The translations under genes and the position numbers were made by a program. DNA of 39,879 nucleotides from assembly GCA_012033595.1 (NCBI GenBank), contig JAAUQL010000049.1:1-39879 (forward strand), given 5' to 3'. Origin of the DNA: Cyclobacteriaceae bacterium (GTDB lineage: Bacteria; Bacteroidota; Bacteroidia; Cytophagales; Cyclobacteriaceae). Below the pieces are notes generated by a model. That model was not told where the DNA came from, searched no databases, and was given only the letters and a program-made list of their open reading frames with translations. Each line of letters opens with the position of its first letter. The stretch's first letter is position 1. Positions 18,653 through 27,300 of the stretch are shown here, piece after piece.

Positions 18653-20938
18653 ATGTCCACTATTTATTTTTTCACACTCGTACTATCTACTTTCTTTCAT
18701 ATTTATTCGCCTTCAAAACAGGATTTTCCGGTAAATTTTGATCTGTCGGCCTATTCGCCACAACAGGGAATATCGGTGAAGACTGAGAAAAACCAATTGA
18801 AGATAGAATGGACTGGGGAGCAAACACAATATAAATTGGAGCTGGCCATTGAAAAAGGCAGTCCGGTTTTTACCACCTTACAATCTAAAAACACAAAGGG
18901 CAAATGGCAGACTATGGCCAGAGATTTTGTTCCGGAGTATAGCATAGTATCGGGCATCAGAAGGGTAACGCAACAGCAAACCGAACCGTTGGAGGCGCTG
19001 GGTAAAACCCTGGATTCCACCTTGCTCAATACCATCAAATGGGATGCCTTTTGGGATGCCCCCTTGTTCATTTCAGAAACTCCTTCCACCATCAGGTTGG
19101 GATCTATTCCGGCATCGGAACCTTTTGCCAATCATCCTGGTATGCCCAGAAAGGCCTCGGAAATCGATAGATCCAAAGCCGAATTCCAGGTGAAGACCTG
19201 CAAATTGATCAGCAATGGAAAAAGATTGGAAATACACCTCGATGGTGTTCGGGCAGGTATTTTTGACGGATATTTACAGATCGACATCATCAATCATTCT
19301 AATTTGATCAGGATGATGCTGGTAGCCAGGACAATACATTCTTCGGTGGCCTTCAAATACAATGCAGGCCTTTCGGGCTTGCCAATGGTGGCAGAGAAGC
19401 AACTGGTGTGGACAGGTTTAAATGGGGAATTGAACCAGCACCTCATTGAGGATGCTGCCGCAGACCAGTTGATAGTAGTCAAATCTGCCAATCGCATGAT
19501 TGCCTGCGAACTCACCAATGGCGCTATGGCATTGTTTCCTCCACCACATAGTTTTTATTGGGCGCGGGAAACCGAAGAAAACCTGGGCTATAGCTGGTAC
19601 AAAAACGAGGGCGAAGGCCGCTTTGGCATTGGCGTAAGACAAGCAGAACAAGAAGAAAACCCCGAGTTTTATAAGAACTTTGCCTTGTACAGTGCCCGTC
19701 CGGGGACCTGGCAGCGCATGCCTTTTTTCATTAATCTCTCAGATGGGTCGGGCGATAGTGCCATTCAGTCGTCATTGCGCTATACCCATGGCGATAAGTA
19801 TCAGGCACTGGACGGATACAAAGTAATGGGGCACCATTACCATGTAGGGCTTGTGGACAGGCTCCAGAAAGCCAAAGAAGATGGTTATATCATCAATGAT
19901 GTGGCTACGCTCAAGAATGTAGGGATGGACATCTACGGGGTGATCGACGGGGTACGGGACAAAGCAGGCCGTCGCGATACAGGAGAGGCATATCTCAAAG
20001 GCCTCGACATGTACTACAAAGCCGCACGGAGCCAGTCAGATGCAAATTTTCTGCTGATGCCATGTGATGAAAACAGCACCAATGGAAGGAAACCAGATAT
20101 GGGAGGTCACTACGATATTATCCCGTCTAAGCCCATATTTTGGAGACCAAAACGCGATGAAGGGCAAGCGCTGATGGAAATGCACCCCAAATATGGCAAA
20201 GTGTACAACCTGGGAGAACCTATGGATATGATGAAAATGGCAGAAAAGGAAAATGTGCTCATAGCTATTCCACATCCTGATTCCAAGGGTTCGACCGGAT
20301 ATCCGGAGGCCATTGAAAATTCTCCGCAATACCTGCATCCCAATTATTTTGGGCTGGGCTACCGCTGGGGAATGGGCATAGATGCATCCGAAACCAGGCT
20401 GGGCGAATACCGATTTTTAACACTATGGGATAAAACCAATAATCACCTTGCACAAAAAGGCCTTCCTCCCAAATACGCCATTGCCATCTCTGAGGCACGA
20501 TCCGACATGGGTACTCGAGGCAAGCCTGCAAGCGATGATATCTATGGAATGTCTCCGGTAAATTATCTCAAAATTGACAAAATACCTTCAATTGATGATA
20601 TGAGCCCGATTGTGAACGCACTAAAAAATGGCGACTTCTTCATCACCACCGGCGAAATATTGCTGAGCGATTATGAAATAAAAAAATCTGCAGGGTCGTA
20701 TCTCCTTTCTGCTAAAATAACCTGGACCTTTCCTCTGGACATCGTGGAATTTGTCTGGGGTGATGGCGAAACCATACATCGTGAACTCATGTCGGTAAGC
20801 GAACTGCCTGCTTTTGGTTCAAAAGTATTTGAGTTCCCCTTTGACCTGCAAGGCAAAAAATGGATAAGATTTGCTGCCTGGGACATGGCCACCAATGGAG
20901 TGCTTGGCCAGCCGGTCGATTTGACCATATTGAAATAA
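18653..20938 (+). CDS. Large secreted PHP/CehA-like putative metal-dependent hydrolase
   Basis: 761 residues from ATG 18653, with a signal peptide in residues 1-20 (IYFFTLVLSTFFHIYS). Residues 30-370 form a beta-rich domain without a family I recognize. The C-terminal half looks like a PHP-type metallohydrolase: HHYHVGL (His395 and His397 as the HxH pair), then GMDIYGVIDG, LLMPCDEN and IPHPDSKG (His541, Asp543), in the order expected for metal ligands of that superfamily, ending in a beta-sandwich-like tail (residues 680-761). I recall similar large secreted proteins annotated as CehA/McbA-like. Substrate unknown. Its stop is only four bases from the convergent LytTR gene, so transcripts overlap. 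No break in frame. Confidence 0.6.
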   Translation: MSTIYFFTLVLSTFFHIYSPSKQDFPVNFDLSAYSPQQGISVKTEKNQLKIEWTGEQTQYKLELAIEKGSPVFTTLQSKNTKGKWQTMARDFVPEYSIVSGIRRVTQQQTEPLEALGKTLDSTLLNTIKWDAFWDAPLFISETPSTIRLGSIPASEPFANHPGMPRKASEIDRSKAEFQVKTCKLISNGKRLEIHLDGVRAGIFDGYLQIDIINHSNLIRMMLVARTIHSSVAFKYNAGLSGLPMVAEKQLVWTGLNGELNQHLIEDAAADQLIVVKSANRMIACELTNGAMALFPPPHSFYWARETEENLGYSWYKNEGEGRFGIGVRQAEQEENPEFYKNFALYSARPGTWQRMPFFINLSDGSGDSAIQSSLRYTHGDKYQALDGYKVMGHHYHVGLVDRLQKAKEDGYIINDVATLKNVGMDIYGVIDGVRDKAGRRDTGEAYLKGLDMYYKAARSQSDANFLLMPCDENSTNGRKPDMGGHYDIIPSKPIFWRPKRDEGQALMEMHPKYGKVYNLGEPMDMMKMAEKENVLIAIPHPDSKGSTGYPEAIENSPQYLHPNYFGLGYRWGMGIDASETRLGEYRFLTLWDKTNNHLAQKGLPPKYAIAISEARSDMGTRGKPASDDIYGMSPVNYLKIDKIPSIDDMSPIVNALKNGDFFITTGEILLSDYEIKKSAGSYLLSAKITWTFPLDIVEFVWGDGETIHRELMSVSELPAFGSKVFEFPFDLQGKKWIRFAAWDMATNGVLGQPVDLTILK

Positions 20939-20942
20939 ATGA

Positions 20943-21697
20943 CTACTGGTCGAGCCATTCGCGGAAACTGGCCGCTTTTTCGATGCTGACCAGGGTGTCC
21001 AACAATCCATCGGGGCAGGGTTTCAATGTCAATTTCATGCGATTGCGGCTGTAAGAACTCATGGAGGCTATAGACTTCATTTGAATGATGAATTTTCTAT
21101 TGATACGAAAAAAAACCGTCGGGTTCAAGAGCGGCTCAAGGCGGTCGAGTGAGTAGTCGATGGGAATCCGTTGTCCATCGATTTGCATCAAAAACACCAT
21201 TTTATCCATTGCGAAAAAATAGGCAATGTCTTCGACTACAATGGTTTTGATCTTGTTGCCAACTTCTACCAGAAACGTTTTTTAAAGTATTTGGTACCGG
21301 CCACCATATCCCGCGCTATAAGGTCAACATCAGCTTGAAACAATTGCCTCATTTGATGAAATTTCAACAATCCTGCCGCCAGTTCTTCTTTCTTTATGGG
21401 CTTAAGCAAATAAGCAATACTGTGCAATTCAAATGCTTTGATGGCATATTGATCATACGCTGTGGTGAAAATTACCGGCCATTTGGGAATCACTTTTTCA
21501 AAAATGCCAAAGCATAGACCGTCCGAAAGCTGGATGTCGAGAAAGACGAGGTCTGGCGGGTTTACTTGTAGTAATTTGACAGCCTCAGCGATACTCGGTG
21601 CAACACCCAAAACCTCTATTTGTTGATCTAGCGATTTCAATTGATTACGCAACCTTTCGGCAGCATGATATTCGTCTTCTACGATTAGCACATTCAT
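20943..21697 (-). CDS. LytTR-family response regulator (one-base frameshift)
   Basis: Receiver plus DNA-binding regulator. The first frame from ATG 21697 has the REC domain: VLIVEDE, phospho-acceptor Asp54 in LVFLDIQLSDG, FTTAYDQYAIKAF and LLKPIKKEEL. It stops after YFKKRFW. Adding one A to the AAA at 21273-21275 (T on the coding strand) gives KKRFLVEVGNKIKTIVVEDIAYF and joins the LytTR domain, with FFAMDKMVFLM, YSLDRLEPLL, FFRINRKFIIQMKSI and a normal end. Corrected length 251 residues, standard for the LytR/AgrA type in Bacteroidota. It begins three bases after the histidine kinase stop and so forms an operon with it. Confidence 0.92.
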
Positions 21698-21700
21698 TTT

Positions 21701-22744
21701 TTAGGGTATTAATGGTAAAACCGCTATAAAATTATGATCTGTCAGCTTAAAATCCGGAACCTGAGCAGAAATGTGAGCATACCTTTTTTTGAGATTGGCA
21801 AGACCGACGCCCGATGAATGAGCCAGGTGGGTTTTCTTGCGCAGTTTATTACTGACAATTAAGCTTTTTCCTATAATTCCGATCTGGATGGTGAGGGGCA
21901 CTGCAGGAGAGAAGGCATTGTGCTTTATGGCATTTTCCAACAAAAGTTGGAGCGATAAAGGCGGGAGGTGATATGCCATGTATTCGGCAGGTAGGTCAAT
22001 TTCCCATTCAATTCCTTCGCCGTGGCGAATTTGTTGCAAAAAAAAGTAGGCGTGCGAAAATTGGATTTCTTCCGATAAGGCCACCAAAGGTTTTTCGATG
22101 GTTTCAAGTACATACCGATACACATCAGCAAATGCTTCAATAAATTGCTCGGCTAAGTTGGCATCCCGGTGCACCAGGCCTGAAAGTACGTTTAGACTGT
22201 TGAACATAAAATGCGGATTGATTTGTTGTTTCAAGGTTTCAAAACGCATGCTATTGAGTTCACTTTGAAGTAGTTCTTTTTCATTTTCACTCTTTTTTCT
22301 GGCGAAATACCATGTCCATGCTTCCAGAAACATTACAATAATCAGATTGATAACCGAGGCGATCAAGGCATTGGTTATGATCATGCTTGTTAGTCCTTCT
22401 CTGTAGGGGGAAAGGGAATGTGCCAATATAGTAACAAGGGAGCCGCCAAAAGCAGCAATCAATACTGTAAAGATCAATTCCAAGGATATTCTGATAACCC
22501 AGTGTTTTTCCCAGGGGAGTTGCCGGTTGAAATGCGACACCATGTATAGGTCAGGTATGGAAAAAAATGGCAATATGACCAGGCTCAGCACAGAGCCGAT
22601 CAACCAGCGAATCATAAAATCTATCATGCCCGCTAATAGAAGATAGCCCGAAAAATGATTGTATAAAATAATGAGCGCCTGCACCAATGTGGCAAAGGCG
22701 ATCAGAATACTGGTGAATTTAATAAAAGTGGGTTTCCAAATCAT
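21701..22744 (-). CDS. LytS/YehU-type sensor histidine kinase
   Basis: 347 residues from ATG 22744; a TTG four codons upstream is possible. Four predicted membrane helices occupy about residues 5-165 with no extracellular domain of note, followed by a coiled segment (KKSENEKELLQSELNSM). The His_kinase domain shows the phospho-acceptor in LKQQINPHFMFNSLNVLSGLV and the N-box LQLLLENAIKHN, then GVGLANLKKRY as the G-box. Signal unknown. Same operon as the LytTR regulator; by vicinity it may control the outer-membrane protein gene upstream or the convergent secreted protein, but no binding site is visible to me. Confidence 0.92.
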   Translation of the reverse strand: MIWKPTFIKFTSILIAFATLVQALIILYNHFSGYLLLAGMIDFMIRWLIGSVLSLVILPFFSIPDLYMVSHFNRQLPWEKHWVIRISLELIFTVLIAAFGGSLVTILAHSLSPYREGLTSMIITNALIASVINLIIVMFLEAWTWYFARKKSENEKELLQSELNSMRFETLKQQINPHFMFNSLNVLSGLVHRDANLAEQFIEAFADVYRYVLETIEKPLVALSEEIQFSHAYFFLQQIRHGEGIEWEIDLPAEYMAYHLPPLSLQLLLENAIKHNAFSPAVPLTIQIGIIGKSLIVSNKLRKKTHLAHSSGVGLANLKKRYAHISAQVPDFKLTDHNFIAVLPLIP

Positions 22745-22955
22745 ACCTATCAACAAGATATGACAAAAAGGCGGGTCGGACTATAAGCCATCGACCCACA
22801 TACCTATTTTGCCATTGTATTTTGTTTGTACCATTACGCTGCTCATTCCCAAATGCCTGCGAGAGCATGGATAAATCAACAAAAATCTGCATTATGCCTT
22901 TGGCGATTAGTTAATTTCTTGAACATACCAGCAAAAGGCAGCGTAATCATTATTT

Positions 22956-23603
22956 TTAAAACAAGCCATAAGTGATGGAAAACCCGGGCTTTATTCCGTT
23001 AAGAAAATCTGAAGGCAATCCTTGCATATGAAGCTCAGAAGTGCCCATAAACCCAACTTCAGCCCCGATCCACCATAGTCCACCTATTTTGCGTCTAATT
23101 TCAATAGTTGGTTGTACAAATCCGAAAGTGTCCCGGTCTATTATTTCCTCATACCAATTTTTTCCTTCCCTGTCATCTTTGTCGTATTGGTATAAGGTGA
23201 GGCCAGAACCAGAGGCCAGCATGATAGAAGTCCGCCAATTTTCGTTTAGCGGTATTTGATATTCGATATACAGCCCGGCCAATCCCGCCTGTAAATGATA
23301 AGTGCCCTCGCTGACCACTTCGTCCAGAGGTTCATCGTACCAAAGTGCCTGCCCCATAAGACCGACACCCCATCGGCTATTCCACACCAGGGCGCCTCTA
23401 ATGCCCAGCAAGCCAGTGCTTTGTCCATCGAGTGCATGATACACTCCGTCCATAGCAAGGTAGGCTCCAAGCCTTTGTTGGCTTTTTTTGCCTTCATACA
23501 TCCAGATATGATTTTTCATCTCGCTGTCTTGAGCATACAAAAATCCTGTGGTGAGAAAAACCAAACCACAATACAATACGGTAATCAATTTTGCTTTTTT
23601 CAT
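22956..23603 (-). CDS. Small outer-membrane beta-barrel protein
   Basis: 215 residues starting MKKAKLITVLYCGLVFLTTGFLYAQ, a clear signal peptide cleaved after YAQ. The mature part alternates short hydrophobic strands (LGAYLAMDGVYHALD, GVGLMGQALWY, LYIEYQIPLN) and ends with FSITYGLF, the terminal Phe typical of outer-membrane barrels. Eight strands would fit the size. The family cannot be named from the sequence. It lies 211 bases upstream of the LytS kinase in the same direction. Confidence 0.65.
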   Translation of the reverse strand: MKKAKLITVLYCGLVFLTTGFLYAQDSEMKNHIWMYEGKKSQQRLGAYLAMDGVYHALDGQSTGLLGIRGALVWNSRWGVGLMGQALWYDEPLDEVVSEGTYHLQAGLAGLYIEYQIPLNENWRTSIMLASGSGLTLYQYDKDDREGKNWYEEIIDRDTFGFVQPTIEIRRKIGGLWWIGAEVGFMGTSELHMQGLPSDFLNGIKPGFSITYGLF

Positions 23604-23713
23604 TTTTCAATGTTTTAATTTTTGATGATCGAAAGTTGGCCGGTTCTGCAACCAATAAAAAAAATTTTTGGATAGGGATGCACAGTCGCCCGACGAAGCT
23701 GCATTTCCGGGAG

Positions 23714-23772
23714 ACGGGTTTACAACAAAAATCTTGTACATCCCAAAATCAGGAAATCGAGTTCAGACAGTT
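23714..23772. repeat. Copy 1 of 59-base direct repeat
   Basis: Begins ACGGGTTTACAACAAAAATC and ends GTTCAGACAGTT; 57 of 59 bases equal copy 2 at 23997-24055, with differences only in the second half. Immediately after it, TGTCTGAAC at 23784-23792 is the reverse complement of GTTCAGACA at 23761-23769, forming a dyad. The repeat type (ATC-TTGTACATCCCAAAATC motif) is one I associate with the 3' side of GxxExxY genes in Bacteroidota. Confidence 0.8.
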
Positions 23773-23811
23773 TATGAAATCATTGTCTGAACACGAATGA
23801 AAGGATACTAG

Positions 23812-24060
23812 ATGAACATGATAGAAACTGAAGATATCAATGAATTAACACATAAAATAATCGGCTGTGCCATGCAGGTGAAAGCCGTGGAAAAGCTGGA
23901 AGATGTACACAAGGCTCAGGCCATTAATTATTGCGAAGCCTACAACATTGCCGACGGTTTGCTGATCAATTTTGGTGGGAAAAGTTTGGAATTCAAACGG
24001 GTTTACAACAAAAATCTTGTACATCCCAAAATCAGTAAATCGTGTTCAGACAGTTATTAA
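23812..24060 (+). CDS. GxxExxY-family protein with internal deletion
   Basis: 82 residues from ATG 23812; the family normally has about 120-135. The N-terminus (ETEDINELTHKIIGCAMQV) and the C-terminal core (KAVEKLEDVHKAQAINYCEAYNIADGLLINFGGKSLEFKRV) match the family, but the part between, including the name-giving G-x-x-E-x-x-Y segment and the strands leading to ELKA, is missing in frame. The last 20 residues, from YNKNLVHPKIS on, are encoded by the 59-base repeat. The family is of uncertain, perhaps nuclease-like, function. The product is probably inactive, so this is a remnant or pseudogene. Confidence 0.75.
   Translation: MNMIETEDINELTHKIIGCAMQVKAVEKLEDVHKAQAINYCEAYNIADGLLINFGGKSLEFKRVYNKNLVHPKISKSCSDSY
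23997..24055. repeat. Copy 2 of 59-base direct repeat
   Basis: 57 of 59 bases identical to 23714-23772. It forms the 3' end of the GxxExxY frame and ends five bases before the end of its stop codon. The two copies stand 283 bases apart and bracket the gene, which suggests an earlier tandem or recombination event. Confidence 0.8.
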
Positions 24061-24071
24061 GGAGATATAAA

Positions 24072-24110
24072 AAAAAGGTAACACCTTGTAAAATAAAGTG
24101 TTACCTTTTT
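24072..24110. terminator. Bidirectional terminator between GxxExxY gene and tRNA-Asp
   Basis: AAAAAGGTAACAC at 24072-24084 pairs perfectly with GTGTTACCTTTTT at 24098-24110 around a 13-base loop. The flanking A and T runs make it a factor-independent terminator in both directions, serving the GxxExxY frame on the plus strand and tRNA-Asp on the minus strand. Confidence 0.85.
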
Positions 24111-24116
24111 GCTTTG

Positions 24117-24190
24117 CGGTCTGGACGGGACTCGAACCCGCGACCTCCTGCGTGACAGGCAGGCATTCTAACCAACTGAACTACCAAACC
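24117..24190 (-). tRNA. tRNA-Asp (anticodon GTC)
   Basis: Minus-strand cloverleaf of 74 bases. Acceptor GGTTTGG pairs with CCAGACC (one G-T pair), the D-arm carries AGTTCAGTTGGTTAGAAT, the anticodon stem-loop is CCTGC-CTGTCAC-GCAGG with anticodon GTC, and the T-arm is GCGGGTTCGAGTCCCGT. Discriminator base is G, and CCA is not encoded. Confidence 0.95.
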
Positions 24191-24330
24191 ATTTTGTTGT
24201 TTTTGATATCCTCTTTCGGAAATCGCGATGCAAATGTAGGTGCATAATTTTATGTTTGCAACCCAATACGTCAAAAAAATCTAAATATTTATAGCTGGCC
24301 ATTTGGCGTGGCCGCTCCGGTGCCATTATT

Positions 24331-24371
24331 GGCAATATATATTGCCTCAAATAATAATTGTTATACTTTTG
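24331..24371 (+). promoter_or_regulatory. accA promoter overlapped by a 16-base palindrome
   Basis: TTG at 24342-24344 and TACTTTTG at 24364-24371 are spaced by 19 bases, fitting the Bacteroidota -33/-7 consensus; the ATG follows 20 bases later. The perfect palindrome GGCAATATATATTGCC at 24331-24346 covers the -33 element, the classical place for a repressor operator. The binding protein is unknown. Confidence 0.75.
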
Positions 24372-24391
24372 CTTTGTAAATTATCCTGAAA

Positions 24392-25339
24392 ATGCTTTTA
24401 GATTTTGAGAAACCAATCGTTGAACTTGACGAGAAAATTGCTGAGATGAAATCCCTGGCCCTCCAAAGTGGTGTTGATGTGTCAGATGCCATCAAGAAGT
24501 TGGAAGAAAAGCTGAAATCACTCAAAAAGGAGACCTACAACAATCTTACCCGGTGGCAGCGGGTACAACTGTCGCGCCATCAGGACAGACCTTATACCCT
24601 GGACTATATCTACGAAATTACCGATGATTTCATCGAACTACATGGCGACCGCAATGTTGCTGATGACAAGGCGATGGTAGGAGGGTTTGGTTCGGTTGCC
24701 GGGCAAACAATCATGTTTGTAGGCCAGCAAAAGGGGCGCAATACCAAACAAAGGCAGGAAAGGAATTTTGGAATGGCCAATCCAGAAGGTTATCGCAAAG
24801 CCCTCAGGCTGTTTAAGCTTGCTGAAAAGTTTAATAAACCTATAGTCACCCTCATTGATACGCCAGGAGCGTATCCCGGACTCGAGGCCGAATCGCGCGG
24901 CCAGGCTGAAGCCATAGCCAGAAATATGAAGGAAATGGCGATGCTCAAGGTGCCTGTGATTTGCATCATCATTGGTGAGGGAGCTTCAGGAGGAGCCATT
25001 GGTATCGGTGTTGGCGACAAAGTATTTATGCTCGAAAACACCTGGTATTCGGTGATTTCTCCGGAGTCTTGCTCGTCGATACTATGGCGCAGTTGGGATT
25101 ATAAAGAGCAGGCAGCAGAAGCGCTAAAGCTAACAGCGACAGACATGACTGGCTTTGGTCTGGTGGATGGCATCATTAAGGAACCTCTGGGCGGATCGCA
25201 TACCAATTTGAAGTGGCAGGCGACAAAAATAAAAGAAACCATATTAAAAAATATTGGAGAGCTTCAGGCTTTGCCCTTGGAAGTCTTGATAGAAAACCGC
25301 ATCGAAAAATTTTGCAAAATGGGCGTAGTTCAGGAATAA
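24392..25339 (+). CDS. accA: Acetyl-CoA carboxylase carboxyltransferase subunit alpha
   Basis: 315 residues from ATG 24392. Forms the carboxyltransferase of acetyl-CoA carboxylase with AccD and commits acetyl-CoA to fatty acid synthesis. N-terminal helical part [51 protein letters not shown], crotonase-type core [23 protein letters not shown] and [15 protein letters not shown], and [15 protein letters not shown]. Length is standard. No frame break. AccA is normally encoded alone in bacteria, as here: it has its own promoter and terminator. It is preceded by the tRNA-Asp on the opposite strand. Confidence 0.97.
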   Translation: MLLDFEKPIVELDEKIAEMKSLALQSGVDVSDAIKKLEEKLKSLKKETYNNLTRWQRVQLSRHQDRPYTLDYIYEITDDFIELHGDRNVADDKAMVGGFGSVAGQTIMFVGQQKGRNTKQRQERNFGMANPEGYRKALRLFKLAEKFNKPIVTLIDTPGAYPGLEAESRGQAEAIARNMKEMAMLKVPVICIIIGEGASGGAIGIGVGDKVFMLENTWYSVISPESCSSILWRSWDYKEQAAEALKLTATDMTGFGLVDGIIKEPLGGSHTNLKWQATKIKETILKNIGELQALPLEVLIENRIEKFCKMGVVQE

Positions 25340-25363
25340 GGCGCTTTGCAGATAATAAACACC

Positions 25364-25403
25364 TCAGCCACCAAAACATTTGTGTATTGGTGGCTGAATT
25401 TTT
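25364..25403 (+). terminator. Terminator of accA
   Basis: TCAGCCACCAA at 25364-25374 and TTGGTGGCTGA at 25387-25397 form a perfect 11-base stem with a 12-base loop, followed by ATTTTT. It ends 64 bases after the accA stop. The 144 bases between it and the next start hold nothing I can identify. Confidence 0.85.
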
Positions 25404-25547
25404 ATATGGCTTTTATAAATTGAACACCGATAGCAGATTAGTTTTTGGTCGTTATGCCCGGGATGTGGCGGGCGCAATTGAAATACAGGCTATGGACGAG
25501 TCTTCGACCAGATCACATCAAAAATATTCACGAGCATTGTTATTTAT

Positions 25548-26393
25548 ATGAAATTACATACCATTCATTCAGGACTTTTTAAGCTCGATGGGGGGGCTAT
25601 GTTTGGCGTAGTGCCAAAGGCCATCTGGCAAAAGAGCAATCCTGCCGACAACAACAATATGTGTACCTGGGCCATGCGCTGTCTGCTGATTGAAGATGGC
25701 GACAGGCTGATATTGATAGATACCGGCATGGGCAACAAACAAGATGAGAAGTTCTTCAGCCATTTCTATTTGCATGGCGATTATGCTCTGGAAGGGTCAC
25801 TTCACCAGGCTGGCTTTTCATCAGCTGATATCACCGATGTTTTCCTCACGCACCTGCATTTTGATCACTGTGGGGGAGGAGTCAGATGGAAAGATAGAGA
25901 CAAAAAAATTCCGGAAACGGTATTTCCCAATGCGCGCTACTGGAGCAATGCTGATCATTGGCAATGGGCCGTTGAACCAAATGCGCGTGAAAAAGCCAGT
26001 TTTCTCCAGGAAAACCTATTGCCTATGCAGCAATCTGGTCAATTGCATATGGTGGATATGGCAGATAAAAGCCCTTTTGAACAGTTTGACATCTTGTATG
26101 TAAATGGGCATACAGACAAAATGATGATTCCGCATATCAGGTACAAAGGTCATACGGTGGTATTTGCGGCAGATCTGCTGCCTTCTACGGGTCATATCCC
26201 TTTGCCTTATGTAATGAGCTACGATACCCGTCCTTTGCTTACGCTGGACGAAAAGAAGGCTTTTTTGCACAATGCAACCGAGCATGAATTTGTCATCTTT
26301 TTGGAACATGATGCAAAAAATGAGTGTTGTATGCTGAAAATGACAGAAAAGGGACCCAGGCTTGGGCGTACTTTCTTATTGAGTGATTTATAA
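25548..26393 (+). CDS. Metallo-beta-lactamase-fold hydrolase (lactonase-like)
   Basis: 281 residues. The zinc signature is complete: THLHFDHCGGG (His102, His104, Asp106, His107), a third His in YVNGHTDKMM, Asp in FAADLLPSTGH, and a final His in LEHD. The sequence start KLHTIHSGLFKLDGGAMFGVVPK with a long loop before the zinc motif resembles the AHL lactonase / quorum-quenching type of MBL proteins. Native substrate not deducible. No signal peptide, so probably cytoplasmic. It ends two bases before the patatin start, an operon of two. Confidence 0.85.
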   Translation: MKLHTIHSGLFKLDGGAMFGVVPKAIWQKSNPADNNNMCTWAMRCLLIEDGDRLILIDTGMGNKQDEKFFSHFYLHGDYALEGSLHQAGFSSADITDVFLTHLHFDHCGGGVRWKDRDKKIPETVFPNARYWSNADHWQWAVEPNAREKASFLQENLLPMQQSGQLHMVDMADKSPFEQFDILYVNGHTDKMMIPHIRYKGHTVVFAADLLPSTGHIPLPYVMSYDTRPLLTLDEKKAFLHNATEHEFVIFLEHDAKNECCMLKMTEKGPRLGRTFLLSDL

Positions 26394-26395
26394 GC

Positions 26396-27154
26396 ATGAA
26401 AAAAATTGGAATGGCCCTTGCCGGAGGTGGCGCCCGAGGCATTGCACATGTAGGAATATTAAAAGCCATAGATGAAGCTGGTATCAAGATCAGCATGGTG
26501 ACCGGTACCAGCGCCGGAGCCATAGTTGGCGCGTTTTATTGTAGTGGTATCAGACCGGACGAAATATTGGGACTGGTCAACGACACCAAGCTGATCAGAT
26601 ATGTACGGCCTGCCATGAGTTTTTCGGGACTGTTAAAGTTGGAAACTGTCATTTCCATTTTTGAGAAGTACATCAAAGACGGCACATTCGAAAAGCTTCA
26701 AATTCCCCTGGTGGTTTCTGCAACAAATCTGCGCACCGGCCAAAACGCCCTATTCGACAAAGGCGATTTGTTTCCAAAAGTACTGGCTTCTTGTGCCGTA
26801 CCGGTCATTTTTAAACCTATTGAAATAGATGGCGAAAGCTATATCGATGGGGGCGTACTGAACAACTTGCCTCTGGAACCGCTCAGTGGCAAATGCGATA
26901 TTGTATTGGCATCTAGTTGCAATCCGATCGCAAAAAATTACAATGTAGGGAATATGCGATCGCTTTTGGAGCGCACCTTTCTGCTGGCCATCAATGTAAA
27001 CACCCAATCAAAGCGGAATCTTTGTGATTTGTTTATGGAACCTCAGGAACTGGAGGGTTTCGGAGGCGGTGATTTTACTAAAGCCAAAGAAATTTTCGAT
27101 ATTGGTTACCGTTATGGTAAATCTGTAATCCCCGAGATTGAGGCACTTTTATAG
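26396..27154 (+). CDS. Patatin-like phospholipase / esterase
   Basis: 252 residues. Oxyanion hole GGGARG (10-15), nucleophile Ser39 in GTSAG, and catalytic Asp151 in the DGG motif (YIDGGVLNN) give a complete catalytic dyad. Single domain, no signal peptide, similar in size to the RssA/YchK group. It starts two bases after the MBL hydrolase stop (TAA-GC-ATG), so both are probably translated together. Substrate (lipid or acyl ester) unknown. Confidence 0.92.
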   Translation: MKKIGMALAGGGARGIAHVGILKAIDEAGIKISMVTGTSAGAIVGAFYCSGIRPDEILGLVNDTKLIRYVRPAMSFSGLLKLETVISIFEKYIKDGTFEKLQIPLVVSATNLRTGQNALFDKGDLFPKVLASCAVPVIFKPIEIDGESYIDGGVLNNLPLEPLSGKCDIVLASSCNPIAKNYNVGNMRSLLERTFLLAINVNTQSKRNLCDLFMEPQELEGFGGGDFTKAKEIFDIGYRYGKSVIPEIEALL

Positions 27155-27300
27155 TTTTGTTTTCAGTACGACAACCATAAACAAAGGAACTGGATTTGCA
27201 TCCATCACTGATCGGCGCATCTAAATTATTTTCAGGTTTGTTTTTATAGAAATAAACCAATAGTCATTTGTATATTTATTTATGAATTAAATCCAAAACT

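Noticed and set aside
25213-25551. 112-residue frame at the accA end
   Set aside because: Overlaps accA in another frame and spans the accA terminator.
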